Of a stretch of 64,000 nucleotides of DNA, positions 44,258 through 52,641 are shown in pieces. Location of the stretch: NCBI RefSeq assembly GCF_046557915.1, contig NZ_JBHEBG010000002.1:248001-312000 (forward strand), written 5' to 3'. The translations under genes and the position numbers were made by a program. Numbering within the stretch: position 1 is the first letter of the stretch; the number at the start of each line of letters is the position of its first letter. Source of the stretch: JBHEBG01 sp046557915 (GTDB lineage: Bacteria > Bacteroidota > Bacteroidia > Flavobacteriales > Flavobacteriaceae). Below the pieces are notes generated by a model, which did not search any database, was not told the DNA's origin, and saw only the letters and a list, made by a program, of their open reading frames with translations.

Positions 44258-45289
44258 ATGAATATATGTTTTTTAATGTATCCCTGGGAGGAGATAGATC
44301 CTGAAAACGATACTAGTTTGGCCTTGATTCACGAATGTGTAAAACGAAATCATGGGGTAGCCCTATGCAGTCCGGCGAACCTTACCATCAGAAATAGCGT
44401 TACCAATGCCTTCTGTACGGTAATTGGCAGAATGGAGAAAGTGTCCGGAAATTTAAAAACCTTTTACAAACAGGCCACCCTTAGGGAAGAGATGCTTCCG
44501 CTAGCGGGTTTTGATGTAATATTTATGCGGGCCAACCCGCCTTTAGACCCTATAATGTTAAATTTTCTGGACTCTGTTAAGGACGATGTGTTCATTGTAA
44601 ATTCGATTCAAGGTTTACGAGAGGCCAACAATAAATTGTATACGGCTGCTTTTGGGGATTCGCACAGCAATATTATTCCGGCGACCCATGTATCCAAAAA
44701 CAAGAATTACCTGGTAAGGCAGATCAAGGAATCTACCGCGGATAAGATGATTTTGAAACCGCTCAATGGTTTTGGGGGCTCTGGTGTGATATTAATTGAA
44801 AGGTCTGCGATGTCTAACATAAAATCGTTATTAGATTTTTATGTAACTAATTCAGATGGAAGTTCTAATTACGTTATACTTCAAGAATACATTGAAGGAG
44901 CGGATCAGGGAGATGTTCGTATTTTATTGTTGAACGGCGAGGCCATTGGTGCCATGAAAAGGGTACCCGGGTCGGACGATCATAGGTCTAACGTATCTGC
45001 AGGTGGTTCCGTAGCCAAACATCAATTGACCAAACAGGAAAAAGCACTTTGCAAGCAAATAGGTCCAAAGTTGGTAAAGGACGGTTTGTTCTTTGTGGGC
45101 ATAGATGTAATTGGGGGTAAATTGGTTGAGGTAAATGTAATGTCTCCTGGTGGCGTTACTTACATGAATAAAGTTTACAAGACCAAAATACAGTCCAAGG
45201 TCATCGATTTTGTTGAAAGTAAGGTGCTAGATCAACTAAAGGCTTTCGATAGACGGTCTAGATTACGTAGCGAGGTAGACAATGCTTAG
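44258..45289 (+). CDS. GshB-like ATP-grasp ligase
   Basis: A 343-residue protein of the prokaryotic glutathione synthetase ATP-grasp type. The N-domain begins MNICFLMYPWEEI. The ATP-grasp core shows ILKPLNGFGGSGV, the LQEYIEGADQGDVRILLLNG stretch, a Gly-rich loop SNVSAGGSV and metal ligands in KLVEVNVMSPGG. True glutathione synthesis is unlikely to be the whole story, since no gamma-glutamylcysteine ligase is near. The neighbours (an N-formylglutamate amidohydrolase-like protein overlapping by eight bases and a DUF1704 metallopeptidase) suggest that it forms an amide or peptide bond in an unassigned pathway. It is cytoplasmic. Confidence 0.88.
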   Translation: MNICFLMYPWEEIDPENDTSLALIHECVKRNHGVALCSPANLTIRNSVTNAFCTVIGRMEKVSGNLKTFYKQATLREEMLPLAGFDVIFMRANPPLDPIMLNFLDSVKDDVFIVNSIQGLREANNKLYTAAFGDSHSNIIPATHVSKNKNYLVRQIKESTADKMILKPLNGFGGSGVILIERSAMSNIKSLLDFYVTNSDGSSNYVILQEYIEGADQGDVRILLLNGEAIGAMKRVPGSDDHRSNVSAGGSVAKHQLTKQEKALCKQIGPKLVKDGLFFVGIDVIGGKLVEVNVMSPGGVTYMNKVYKTKIQSKVIDFVESKVLDQLKAFDRRSRLRSEVDNA

Positions 45290-46097
45290 GCTTTCCATTT
45301 CAGATATAATTTCGCGTATACAATCGGAAACATGCTTCGAAGCCGTTTCCCAAGATTACGCGTTTACCATCAAGATAGCAGATTATGCCCCCTATATCTG
45401 CGGGGCCGTACACGATGGACATCAATTTAGAAAATCGTTATGGGAAAATTGCTTGCACAGCGAGTACGATCGCTGGTACGAGGAAGACCCTTGTACCAAA
45501 GAAATGGTGCAATCACACCCCATAGTAATAGCCGGTTGTGATAGTAGGTTCGAATACGACCTTAACAGGGCTCCGGAAACGGCCATTTATACCGATGCCT
45601 GGGGCAAACAACTTTGGAAGACCCCTTTAAAGGAAGAAGAGCGTACCCTAAGCTTAGAAAAGCACAAGGCTTTTTATACCGTGGTACATGCACTGGTATC
45701 TCAGATCGAAAACAAATATGGGAAGGCCCTGGTTTTTGATATGCATAGTTATAACTGGAAACGATGGAACAGGGAAGTGCCAACTTGGAATTTGGGTACA
45801 GCCAATCTAGACAACCAGCGTTTTGGGGGTTTGGCGCAGGCGTGGAGCAATAAGTTGGGTAGCATGCAGTTGCCAGGGGATGTAAAATCGAGCTCAAAAA
45901 TCAACGACACCTTTATGGGCAATGGTTACTTTTTGAAGTATATTACAAAGCACTTCGATAATACCTTGGTATTGGCCACGGAGATTGCAAAAGTCTATTG
46001 CAATGAAGAGACTGGCATACTATACCCGGAAGTGGTACGTGCCGTAGAAGAACAATTAAAAGACTTAATACCACTACAGGTAAACGAATTTAGATAA
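45282..46097 (+). CDS. N-formylglutamate amidohydrolase family protein
   Basis: A 271-residue hydrolase of the HutG/FGase family. Motifs include AVHDGHQ for a zinc ligand, DSRFEYDLNRAPE typical of the family, and VFDMHSYNW. The fold is related to zinc carboxypeptidases. The known reaction cleaves N-formylglutamate in histidine breakdown, but no other hut gene is present, and members found next to ATP-grasp and DUF1704 genes likely act on another acyl-amino acid or peptide. The start overlaps the ATP-grasp gene by eight bases; the DUF1704 gene starts six bases after the stop. Confidence 0.88.
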   Translation: MLRLSISDIISRIQSETCFEAVSQDYAFTIKIADYAPYICGAVHDGHQFRKSLWENCLHSEYDRWYEEDPCTKEMVQSHPIVIAGCDSRFEYDLNRAPETAIYTDAWGKQLWKTPLKEEERTLSLEKHKAFYTVVHALVSQIENKYGKALVFDMHSYNWKRWNREVPTWNLGTANLDNQRFGGLAQAWSNKLGSMQLPGDVKSSSKINDTFMGNGYFLKYITKHFDNTLVLATEIAKVYCNEETGILYPEVVRAVEEQLKDLIPLQVNEFR

Positions 46098-46103
46098 TGG
46101 GTT

Positions 46104-47276
46104 ATGGTTGAGGAAGAGAACACCCTGAGCATTGAGGAGACGTATAAGGATTTGTTTGAAATAGATGCAAACTTAGATCGTTTGGTAAAACGAATAGAGT
46201 TGTTGAGCTATGTTAACCCTTTGAACATTGAAAAGGAGAAACATCGGTTTTTTGCCTCTAAATACAGGGAAGCTCCCATATTTAAGTATCCCAAACTAAA
46301 ATTTGACCCCTATAAACTTCATAGGCTGTTCTTCTCGCAACGGTTGGAACGTATTAAGGACGACCAGATCCGAGCGCTTTATCAGGATATTATTTATTAC
46401 TATGCCAATATGATACAGTGCATAGAAACCATAGGTGAGGAGAAGAAATTCTACTACAATTCCCTTAGGATCTACGGAACCCCTACCGAAAAGGACGTAC
46501 ATAACGCCAAGTTTATATTGCACTATGAGGATGAACCTGCCACCGGGGATATGGAAAAGATATATACGCCCGATGAGGCAAAAGCGTATTTTGAAGACTT
46601 TGCCAAACAATATGATTTTCCCTTGCACATACGTTTTTCTACCAATATTGCTGCCGATGCCATGGTAAGCAATATTTCGCGTACCATGCTAATTAAAAAG
46701 AATGTTAAGTTCAGTAAAAACCAACTACTTACTCTGGCGCATCATGAAATTGGCGTCCATTTGGTGACTACCTATAACGGTTTGCAACAACCACTTAAGA
46801 TATTTTCCAACGGTTTTCCTACCAATGTAGAGACCCAAGAAGGGTTGGCCGTCTTTAGCGAATATATGGGATCGGCTTTAACATTAAAACGACTTAAAGA
46901 ATTGTCTTATAGGGTTTTAGCCTCAGATAGTTTAATCAAAGGTTATAGCTTTTCCGACACCTTCGATTTAATACATAACCAATACAAATTAAATAGGGAA
47001 GAAGCATTCAGTATTACGCTAAGGGCACATAGAGGTGGTGGTTTCACCAAGGACAGATTATATCTCAGTGGACTCCGAAAAATATTTAAACGTTATAAAC
47101 AAGGTCAAGACATGGATACGATGCTCATGGGTAAAGTTACTTTGGAGTATGAGGATATTATAAAAAAACTCGTTGCCCTTGGATTGGCAAACGATATTAC
47201 CCATAAAAACTTAAGTTATTCTCAAAACTTGAACCAAAACAGTACTTTGGATTTTATTTTGAACAATTTAAAATAG
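46104..47276 (+). CDS. DUF1704 / QEGLA-motif zinc peptidase-like protein (MATCAP relative)
   Basis: A 390-residue protein of the family named for flavohemoglobin expression modulation and the QEGLA motif. The zinc motif is HHEIGVH (HExxxH type, near residue 214) and the second part is TQEGLAVFSEYM. Eukaryotic relatives (MATCAP) are carboxypeptidases that remove the C-terminal Tyr of tubulin, so a carboxypeptidase role is plausible. The last few residues are hydrophilic and there is no leader, so it is cytoplasmic. It completes the operon with the ATP-grasp and amidohydrolase-like genes. A ligase and a carboxypeptidase in one operon could attach and remove a C-terminal residue; this is a hypothesis. 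Confidence 0.88.
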   Translation: MVEEENTLSIEETYKDLFEIDANLDRLVKRIELLSYVNPLNIEKEKHRFFASKYREAPIFKYPKLKFDPYKLHRLFFSQRLERIKDDQIRALYQDIIYYYANMIQCIETIGEEKKFYYNSLRIYGTPTEKDVHNAKFILHYEDEPATGDMEKIYTPDEAKAYFEDFAKQYDFPLHIRFSTNIAADAMVSNISRTMLIKKNVKFSKNQLLTLAHHEIGVHLVTTYNGLQQPLKIFSNGFPTNVETQEGLAVFSEYMGSALTLKRLKELSYRVLASDSLIKGYSFSDTFDLIHNQYKLNREEAFSITLRAHRGGGFTKDRLYLSGLRKIFKRYKQGQDMDTMLMGKVTLEYEDIIKKLVALGLANDITHKNLSYSQNLNQNSTLDFILNNLK

Positions 47277-47287
47277 TTTATTCCCTT

Positions 47288-47707
47288 CTACCTGAATTGC
47301 AGAATAAACCCGTCCGCACCGCTACCGTTAGAGGTTTGGTTTTGGTCTATGGTAAGTGAATTGGTGGTAGATGCTATACCTCCAAATTCTTGATTGTCGA
47401 TAATCATAAAAAGTTCCCCATCCACATCTAGAATGGAATATTCATAAGTCCCTGAAGGCAGGCCGTCATAAATAGTGTCGGTATTGTTATTGTTTTCCAC
47501 TTCAAGCGTACCACTATCTGGGGTAAAAGACCAAATAATAGTGCCTTGGACATAATCGTCATTTATTCCGGCAAGCCCACCACTAATATTGCTCACATGC
47601 CATTCGGCAGTGAACACTTCTAAGGGTAGATTAATACTATCGTCGCTGTTACACCCAAAGAGGAAGCCTATACAACAGAGTACAAAAGCCAAGAGTTTAC
47701 TTTTCAT
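47288..47707 (-). CDS. Hypothetical lipoprotein, lipocalin-like
   Basis: A 139-residue lipoprotein with leader ending in LFGC (Cys19) and a short Asp/Ser linker. The mature part is beta-rich, with phrases like WHVSNISGGLAG, GTIIWSFTPDSGTLEV and SGTYEYSILDVDGELFMII, similar to small lipocalin-like domains of Bacteroidota. No catalytic motif is seen and I do not assign a function. It converges with the DUF1704 gene, with 11 bases between stops, and lies downstream of a DCC-family gene. Confidence 0.75.
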   Translation of the reverse strand: MKSKLLAFVLCCIGFLFGCNSDDSINLPLEVFTAEWHVSNISGGLAGINDDYVQGTIIWSFTPDSGTLEVENNNNTDTIYDGLPSGTYEYSILDVDGELFMIIDNQEFGGIASTTNSLTIDQNQTSNGSGADGFILQFR

Positions 47708-47777
47708 AGCACAAAGATTACAGTAAAAGGATGATAAACTTATGTAGAGGTTGCTTCTATGTGGTCTACTTTCGTAA

Positions 47778-48194
47778 TTATCCCAAAAACTTGGCCTTTA
47801 GCTCTGGCGTTGGAATCATACAGGCATCTTTTTTACCAAACCAGGCATAGCGGTTTTTTGCAATGATGTCATAAAACCAATCCCTTATAGTATGGGGGAT
47901 ACCCTCAAAAATGCCCAACAACTTCCAGCCTCCGCCAAATTCCTTTCCTATTTTTAAAGCTGCGTCGGATTTGGTGTAGTAGGCCACACCCGGGGCTATT
48001 AGGATAATGGAATCTACCTTGGAGGTATCTATTTTGCGATCGTTAACTAATTGTTGGCCAATTTCGCTTTGCAGGGCCGCATACCGAAAGGTATCATGTT
48101 TATCTCGCTTAATGATAAACTGTATTGCACCATTGCACAGATTACAGACCCCATCAAAGAGTATTATTTTTTTATCGATTTCCGATTCCATCAC
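47778..48194 (-). CDS. DCC family thiol-disulfide oxidoreductase (DUF393)
   Basis: A 138-residue thioredoxin-like protein. The family's DxxCxxC signature is IILFDGVCNLCNG (near residue 12), followed by AIQFIIKRDKHDTFRYAALQ, YYTKSDAAL and the WFYDIIAKNRYAWFG segment near the end. The predicted role is a cytoplasmic thiol-disulfide oxidoreductase of unknown partner. Either of two adjacent ATG codons could be the start. It is cytoplasmic and apparently single. Confidence 0.9.
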   Translation of the reverse strand: MMESEIDKKIILFDGVCNLCNGAIQFIIKRDKHDTFRYAALQSEIGQQLVNDRKIDTSKVDSIILIAPGVAYYTKSDAALKIGKEFGGGWKLLGIFEGIPHTIRDWFYDIIAKNRYAWFGKKDACMIPTPELKAKFLG

Positions 48195-48345
48195 TTCTTT
48201 TCCGCTACAAGTTCTGCATAGCGTCTACAAAAATACAGCTAGTTTCTTAGATAAACCAGCTTCTAGATACAGCATTTCCATATGAAATTATTTACATAAA
48301 TTATAAAATAATACTACTAAAACTTAATATTATAAGTATAATAAT

Positions 48346-48353
48346 TATATTTG
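48346..48353 (+). promoter_or_regulatory. Putative -7 promoter box for the tip-bearing lipoprotein gene
   Basis: TATATTTG matches TAnnTTTG exactly, 37 bases ahead of the ATG at 48391, in a very A+T-rich stretch. No TTG lies at the standard spacing. Confidence 0.5.
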
Positions 48354-48390
48354 ATGACCCACTTATGCTAACTCAAATCTTAATTTTTAC

Positions 48391-49686
48391 ATGAAAAAAT
48401 CCACATTTAAGGCAGCGTTCCTCGCTTTTCAATTCCTTTTTTTAGCCTGTACGCATGAAGATAATTTGCAATTGGAATCCGTTCCCGAAACCGATGGCAT
48501 AAATGTGAGGGTAGAGCCAGTGACCTTAAACACCATACCGGAGATAACTACTGCCATTACTATAGCTAGCGGAAAAAAAGCACTGGCATGGTCTAGGGAG
48601 GAAAAAGGCGATTCCAAATTCTGGATAAATCCGGAAGATATCCTAAAGGCATTGGATAGTGCAGGGAACGCCAGTTACGCTTTGCAGATTAATGTGGACG
48701 ACCCTTTGCCCAATGTTTTTTACAACCTTGTGGTAACGCAGCGCGAAGACGGCCAACCCATTGCGCCCTTTGTGGTAGAATACGTTTTTGAAACTGGGGA
48801 TGTATTTACCTATGCCTTGGATGATGAAAAGGAGTTCGACGGACTTATATCTATTTATTCCTTAAGCGATTTTGCACCTATAGGCGGGTTAAATGCTAGG
48901 GCAGGGGATGCCCCACCTTGTTTTAAGGATATAAGTCCAAAGCGCTATACACGTTCCAATAACAGAAATACGGGCGGTAGTCGCGGTGGTAATGGTGGTG
49001 GATCCAGTTCTGTAGGCGCCCCTTCCAAGGGGCCTTCCATTAGTTATGGGCGTACCCATATTTCCATAAGTTATAGCCCTAGAAGCAAGGGTAGTGTAAG
49101 TGTGGGTGTTGGTCGTTTCCATATGCCCAAGAGAAAACCCACAAAATCTCACCAAAAAAATGGTAATTTAGAGGGGAGGGGAGAACCTAGCAATTGTCCG
49201 GAAGGGACGGTGGTTCTTCCGGTGAATCCTAAAAGAGAGATTCCTCCAAGTTGTAAGAGTTTTAATTATAGCCAAGGTATTAATAACACTCAAACAGCGG
49301 CAGTCAAAAACATTTCGTTTAAGGTGGCATATTATAACCAAACCACAGGTGATTATCGAACCTCAGAAGTTCTTTTTACCCAACCGATTTATTTTACAAT
49401 ACCCAGATATCATGCAACTGCAGGAAATTTGACCGGAGGTAGAGGTGCTGAATTAAGTGCCAAAGCACTTTTAAGTGCGCATAGTAGGGCAACCGCATAT
49501 TTTCTAGCTACTCATGGTTCAAGTTCTCAAGTTCGATCTAAACTATGGGAGTATATCAGGGACGAGTTTAGAAATGGTTCTTACATCAACGGAGGAAGTG
49601 CCAGTTTTACCCCACCTGTAAGTACGTTTAACGGATCAGTAACCAATTATGTTACAACCACTTTTTTTACGGACAGATGTAATTAA
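48391..49686 (+). CDS. Lipoprotein with Gly/Ser linker and variable-looking C-terminal tip
   Basis: A 431-residue lipoprotein with leader ending in LFLAC (Cys20). Residues about 25-170 form one domain (VEPVTLNTIPEI, FVVEYVFETGD). A low-complexity Gly/Ser/Arg linker follows (about 185-255, with SRGGNGGGSSS). The C-terminal tip from about residue 270 begins near VNPKREIPPSCKSF and ends FFTDRCN. The tip is more A+T-rich than the N-part and resembles no enzyme I can name. The architecture of carrier, linker and tip, with a small gene 10 bases downstream and orphan C-terminal fragments further on, is that of a polymorphic toxin carrier. Toxicity is not demonstrated by any motif, and a surface adhesin is an alternative. 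Confidence 0.6.
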   Translation: MKKSTFKAAFLAFQFLFLACTHEDNLQLESVPETDGINVRVEPVTLNTIPEITTAITIASGKKALAWSREEKGDSKFWINPEDILKALDSAGNASYALQINVDDPLPNVFYNLVVTQREDGQPIAPFVVEYVFETGDVFTYALDDEKEFDGLISIYSLSDFAPIGGLNARAGDAPPCFKDISPKRYTRSNNRNTGGSRGGNGGGSSSVGAPSKGPSISYGRTHISISYSPRSKGSVSVGVGRFHMPKRKPTKSHQKNGNLEGRGEPSNCPEGTVVLPVNPKREIPPSCKSFNYSQGINNTQTAAVKNISFKVAYYNQTTGDYRTSEVLFTQPIYFTIPRYHATAGNLTGGRGAELSAKALLSAHSRATAYFLATHGSSSQVRSKLWEYIRDEFRNGSYINGGSASFTPPVSTFNGSVTNYVTTTFFTDRCN

Positions 49687-49696
49687 AACTATTTAA

Positions 49697-50242
49697 ATGA
49701 AAATATTTAAAAATATTCTTAATTCAGTCGCGTATTATTATTACCCGAAATTTTTGCATGAATCAGATGATTCCTATCAAAAGACGAGGGAATATGGAAA
49801 TTATATATTGCTACACAATAATTGGAAGAATTTTAAGGGTGAGCTAAAACCTCTTATTGATGAGATAAAGAACGGTAGTATCGGACATTTAAGTTTGATA
49901 TTTAATGGAACGCCTAACAACACTCCCTGTTATGAAATAGAACTATTATTGCAGTCTAATGCAGAATCAAAAAAGGTAATTGTTCTTTATCTAAGTATGT
50001 TTGTTCCATTCTACCATCTAGTTTTGTTGGAAAGGGAGGATTCAACAAATCAAATAGTTAGCTCTACGGATATTCCGAAAGACTTAGAAAAAAAAGTAGC
50101 TGAGGCTGTCAAAAAGACTCTTTGTTTCCAAAAATTCCCAGAGGATATATTACATTGCTCAATTCCTGATTTGGAAGTTTCCTCAGAATTTAACTATTTG
50201 ACCGCATTTTTTACAGATTGGTACCGAATTGCCCATATATAG
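49697..50242 (+). CDS. Hypothetical protein, candidate immunity protein of the tip-bearing lipoprotein
   Basis: A 181-residue protein without leader or membrane segment, starting 10 bases after the lipoprotein stop. It has an even mix of strands and helices (NNWKNFKGELKPLIDEI, IGHLSLIFNG, VFVPFYHLVL-like region near residue 103) and ends FTDWYRIAHI. The size, lack of leader, low G+C and position fit a cytoplasmic immunity protein. I do not recognise a named immunity family, so the role rests on position only. The next gene begins 10 bases after its stop. Confidence 0.55.
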   Translation: MKIFKNILNSVAYYYYPKFLHESDDSYQKTREYGNYILLHNNWKNFKGELKPLIDEIKNGSIGHLSLIFNGTPNNTPCYEIELLLQSNAESKKVIVLYLSMFVPFYHLVLLEREDSTNQIVSSTDIPKDLEKKVAEAVKKTLCFQKFPEDILHCSIPDLEVSSEFNYLTAFFTDWYRIAHI

Positions 50243-50252
50243 GTTGATTAAT

Positions 50253-50867
50253 ATGAAAACATATATTTTTATAATTGCGCTATTTGGAATATACACTATG
50301 AGATGTCAGGATATAAGCGGGAAATGGCTCCAAATAAAGAATGGAGACACACATTCAATACCAAATGTAGTTATTTTGGAATTTCAGGATGATACTATGG
50401 TACAATACGATTTTGATAAACCTATGTTCAGCCACCAATTTAGATTAGTGGACGGGGAACTCTTTGTAAATAATCATATTTGGGGTAAAGTTTCATTTAT
50501 AAATAATCTAAGGTTCAGCTTATCGGCTAAAGCAAATAAAAAAATAAAAGAAACAGTTTTCAATATGGATTATGTGAGATTAATGCCCACCGATTTGCAG
50601 TTTAATAAAGATGAAATCGAAAAGCACTCTTATAATTTTAAATGGAATAATGAAGAAAAAATAATTTCTTTTAATAAAGACAAACCAATATATGATATGA
50701 ACGAACATAGTATTCTGGAATCAGTTGGCTTCACTTTCTTCATTTCCATTTATAGAAATGGGATAAGAGAAATTGTTATTCCAATTAAAACCGCTACTTC
50801 CGCTGGTATGGAACTCTATGGGATGCCAGGTAAACCGTATTCTGTGATTGCTCCAATCAACAAATAG
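50253..50867 (+). CDS. Hypothetical exported protein in the accessory island
   Basis: A protein of about 204 residues with an N-terminal signal sequence (MKTYIFIIALFGIYTMRC). The Cys at position 18 might serve as a lipobox although the context TMRC is poor. The mature part is beta-rich (DISGKWLQIKNGDTHS, VVILEFQDDTMVQYDF), like a lipocalin-type domain. I start at 50253 because it gives a proper leader; an upstream ATG at 50229 does not. An in-frame fragment continues right after the TAG stop (see 50868-50966). Function unknown; it may be an exported immunity protein or accessory factor. Confidence 0.6.
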   Translation: MKTYIFIIALFGIYTMRCQDISGKWLQIKNGDTHSIPNVVILEFQDDTMVQYDFDKPMFSHQFRLVDGELFVNNHIWGKVSFINNLRFSLSAKANKKIKETVFNMDYVRLMPTDLQFNKDEIEKHSYNFKWNNEEKIISFNKDKPIYDMNEHSILESVGFTFFISIYRNGIREIVIPIKTATSAGMELYGMPGKPYSVIAPINK

Positions 50868-50966
50868 GACATTGAAGAAGCCGCTTCTAAAACTCCTCCT
50901 TTAGGTTGGAATGGGGAGGTTCAGGATTACGAAAGCAATGTAGGCTTGAGTACGCCAGATTGCTGA
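50868..50966 (+). pseudogene. Orphan C-terminal tip fragment 1 (no start codon)
   Basis: An open stretch of 32 codons follows directly after the TAG of the preceding gene, in the same frame, and ends with a TGA at 50964-50966. It reads DIEEAASKTPPLGWNGEV and ends STPDC. It has no start codon, so it cannot be a gene by itself. The chain ends with a Cys at the terminus, like the other tips here, and the next small gene starts 23 bases later. It may be a displaced tip of a duplicated lipoprotein; a simple read-through tail of the upstream gene is the alternative. Confidence 0.45.
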
Positions 50967-50989
50967 TTATATTTAAACGTTAATTACGA

Positions 50990-51610
50990 ATGAATAAAAT
51001 TTATATATCATTTCTTTCAATTATCTTCCATTTCATGAGTTATGCACAAATAGACGAAAAGGTTTTGTTTTCAGATTTTGAAACAATAAGAAATGTTGAT
51101 TTCAATAAGGTTACAGATTCGGATTACGACAATTGGGATATCGAATATAAAAGTGATTATTATTACCGCCCCAATGTGGCATCTCCGATTACTTTTTTAG
51201 ATTATCCTGTTTTAGAGGCTTCTTTTTATTTAACAGAGAATAGGAAAGTAAGAAAAGTAAGTTTGTCAGTTTTTCTAAAAGATGCTGATATTTTTTATGG
51301 GGAGATGGTCAAAAACTACGGCTTGTATTCAACAGCCAGTATCTCAGAATTTTATATGAACCAATATGGTTTCAGGAAGCCAGGTGCATATAAGGAATTT
51401 GATGAGAACATATATAGTTCTATGCCAAATCCTTCACCTCTGGATTATAAGAACGTGAAAAGTATTACATGGAACAATGTTGGACAGGATAGTAACGGGA
51501 ATGTAATCGTTATACAAATTTATAATTACCCTGAAGATGGTTATGACTTTTTCCACTCAAGTCGAAAATTACGAATCATAATATCAAGCGAAAATAACAT
51601 AAGAGAGTAA
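50990..51610 (+). CDS. Hypothetical exported protein following orphan tip 1
   Basis: A 206-residue protein with a signal peptide (hydrophobic residues about 3-17, cleavage near SYAQ). The mature chain is rich in Tyr, Asp and Asn (DSDYDNWDIEYKSDYYYR) and has strands and helices without a known motif. It lies 23 bases behind the orphan tip fragment at 50868-50966, in the same relative position that the small gene at 49697 has behind the intact lipoprotein. A periplasmic immunity role would fit. I do not recognise the family. Confidence 0.58.
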   Translation: MNKIYISFLSIIFHFMSYAQIDEKVLFSDFETIRNVDFNKVTDSDYDNWDIEYKSDYYYRPNVASPITFLDYPVLEASFYLTENRKVRKVSLSVFLKDADIFYGEMVKNYGLYSTASISEFYMNQYGFRKPGAYKEFDENIYSSMPNPSPLDYKNVKSITWNNVGQDSNGNVIVIQIYNYPEDGYDFFHSSRKLRIIISSENNIRE

Positions 51611-51659
51611 GCTTAAAGTTAATCAAGTATAGATCAAAATATGATTTGAACCTTTATAA

Positions 51660-51863
51660 CTGTACAAATTTTGCAAGAAATTTGGGGAATGTTGCTGGCA
51701 TGAATATTCCAAGTGCTTGGGCGTCTATCCTGGTGGGGCAATTCCTGGAGGGCAAAACCCCGGAAAATTGGGAGAGGTACTGAGGGATATGACACCTAGA
51801 AATGGAATCGTAATTAACAAAAACGGTGGAAATGTGCCGCCGAAATCAAACAGATGTAACTAA
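51660..51863 (+). pseudogene. Orphan C-terminal tip fragment 2 (no start codon)
   Basis: An open frame of 67 codons runs from after a TAA at 51657 to a TAA at 51861-51863, without an ATG at its beginning. It encodes YKFCKKFGECCWHEYSKC, then a Gly/Pro-rich stretch (YPGGAIPGGQNPGKLG) and ends PPKSNRCN. The last residues RCN and the bases AGATGTAAY-TAA repeat the end of the intact lipoprotein at 49686. The next small gene starts 12 bases later. It looks like a promoterless C-terminal piece of a second lipoprotein tip. The only internal Met is late, so expression as is seems unlikely. Confidence 0.5.
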
Positions 51864-51875
51864 GGTTAAAGTATC

Positions 51876-52439
51876 ATGAAAAACATTTTGTTCTTATTGT
51901 TTCAAACTAGTTTTCTTTTTGTAAACACAAGTCTTTGGGCTCAAGAAAGCAAACCTTTGTGTCTGAGCCAAAACGAAAAGATCTATTACCAAAATATCAA
52001 GGCATTGGCCATGTATGCAGTTGAAACTGAAAAATCAGGAATAAGTAGGGATACCCTTTTTGAAAAATACATAGAATTTGACTATGTTCTTAACGATACG
52101 TTGATGACACGGAAACAGCAAAGACTGGCCTATTTTGATAATTTATTCGATATTTTCAGAAGAAAAATAGATTCCATGGGCATCGAAAATCTAGATGCAA
52201 AACCCCTTAGATTTTATCAAAATCATGATATATATAAACCTTTTAAAAAAGGATTATCTAAAAGCGAACCGCAAGTGCTTGTTTATTTCAAAAAGGAAAA
52301 CCCTAAGAATCCTTTAGGGACACTTCTTTTTGATTTAAACATGAAGAAATTATTAGCCTGGATTTTTTTAAGACAAGGTGAAAATGAAGGATTCTATTTA
52401 ACCTTTGACTTGTTGGGTAATGTTATACAGGAGAATTAG
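51876..52439 (+). CDS. Hypothetical exported protein following orphan tip 2
   Basis: A 187-residue protein with a signal peptide (MKNILFLLFQTSFLFVN, cleavage near LWAQ). The mature part is mostly helical and charged (NEKIYYQNIKALAMYAVETEK, TRKQQRLAYFDNLFDIFRRK). No known motif is seen. It follows the orphan tip at 51660-51863 by 12 bases and is the last gene of the A+T-rich island. A cluster of palindromes separates it from the plug-domain gene. An immunity role is suggested by position alone. Confidence 0.58.
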   Translation: MKNILFLLFQTSFLFVNTSLWAQESKPLCLSQNEKIYYQNIKALAMYAVETEKSGISRDTLFEKYIEFDYVLNDTLMTRKQQRLAYFDNLFDIFRRKIDSMGIENLDAKPLRFYQNHDIYKPFKKGLSKSEPQVLVYFKKENPKNPLGTLLFDLNMKKLLAWIFLRQGENEGFYLTFDLLGNVIQEN

Positions 52440-52462
52440 TGAATCATAATTTATCACATATC

Positions 52463-52519
52463 GTTTCTAGAAACTTTAGAGTACTCTATCTATTTTAGTG
52501 CTTTTTGAAGGCACTAAAA
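52463..52519. repeat. Cluster of three palindromes
   Basis: Three perfect dyads lie in 57 bases: GTTTCTAGAAAC (52463-52474), TAGAGTACTCTA (52477-52488) and a hairpin with arms TTTTAGTGC and GCACTAAAA (52493-52501 and 52511-52519, nine-base loop). The last could end transcription of the upstream island, although no U-run follows it beyond the stem. The first two may be protein-binding sites. Confidence 0.55.
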
Positions 52520-52641
52520 GACAGAACTTACATTTCTTAATACGTATTTGAACAAATTCTATGGTTCTTCAATGAGGTAGCTGATTTTAAAATAAATATT
52601 AATTATGGTTAACCCTAAAACCGAGTTTGTAAACTTAACCT

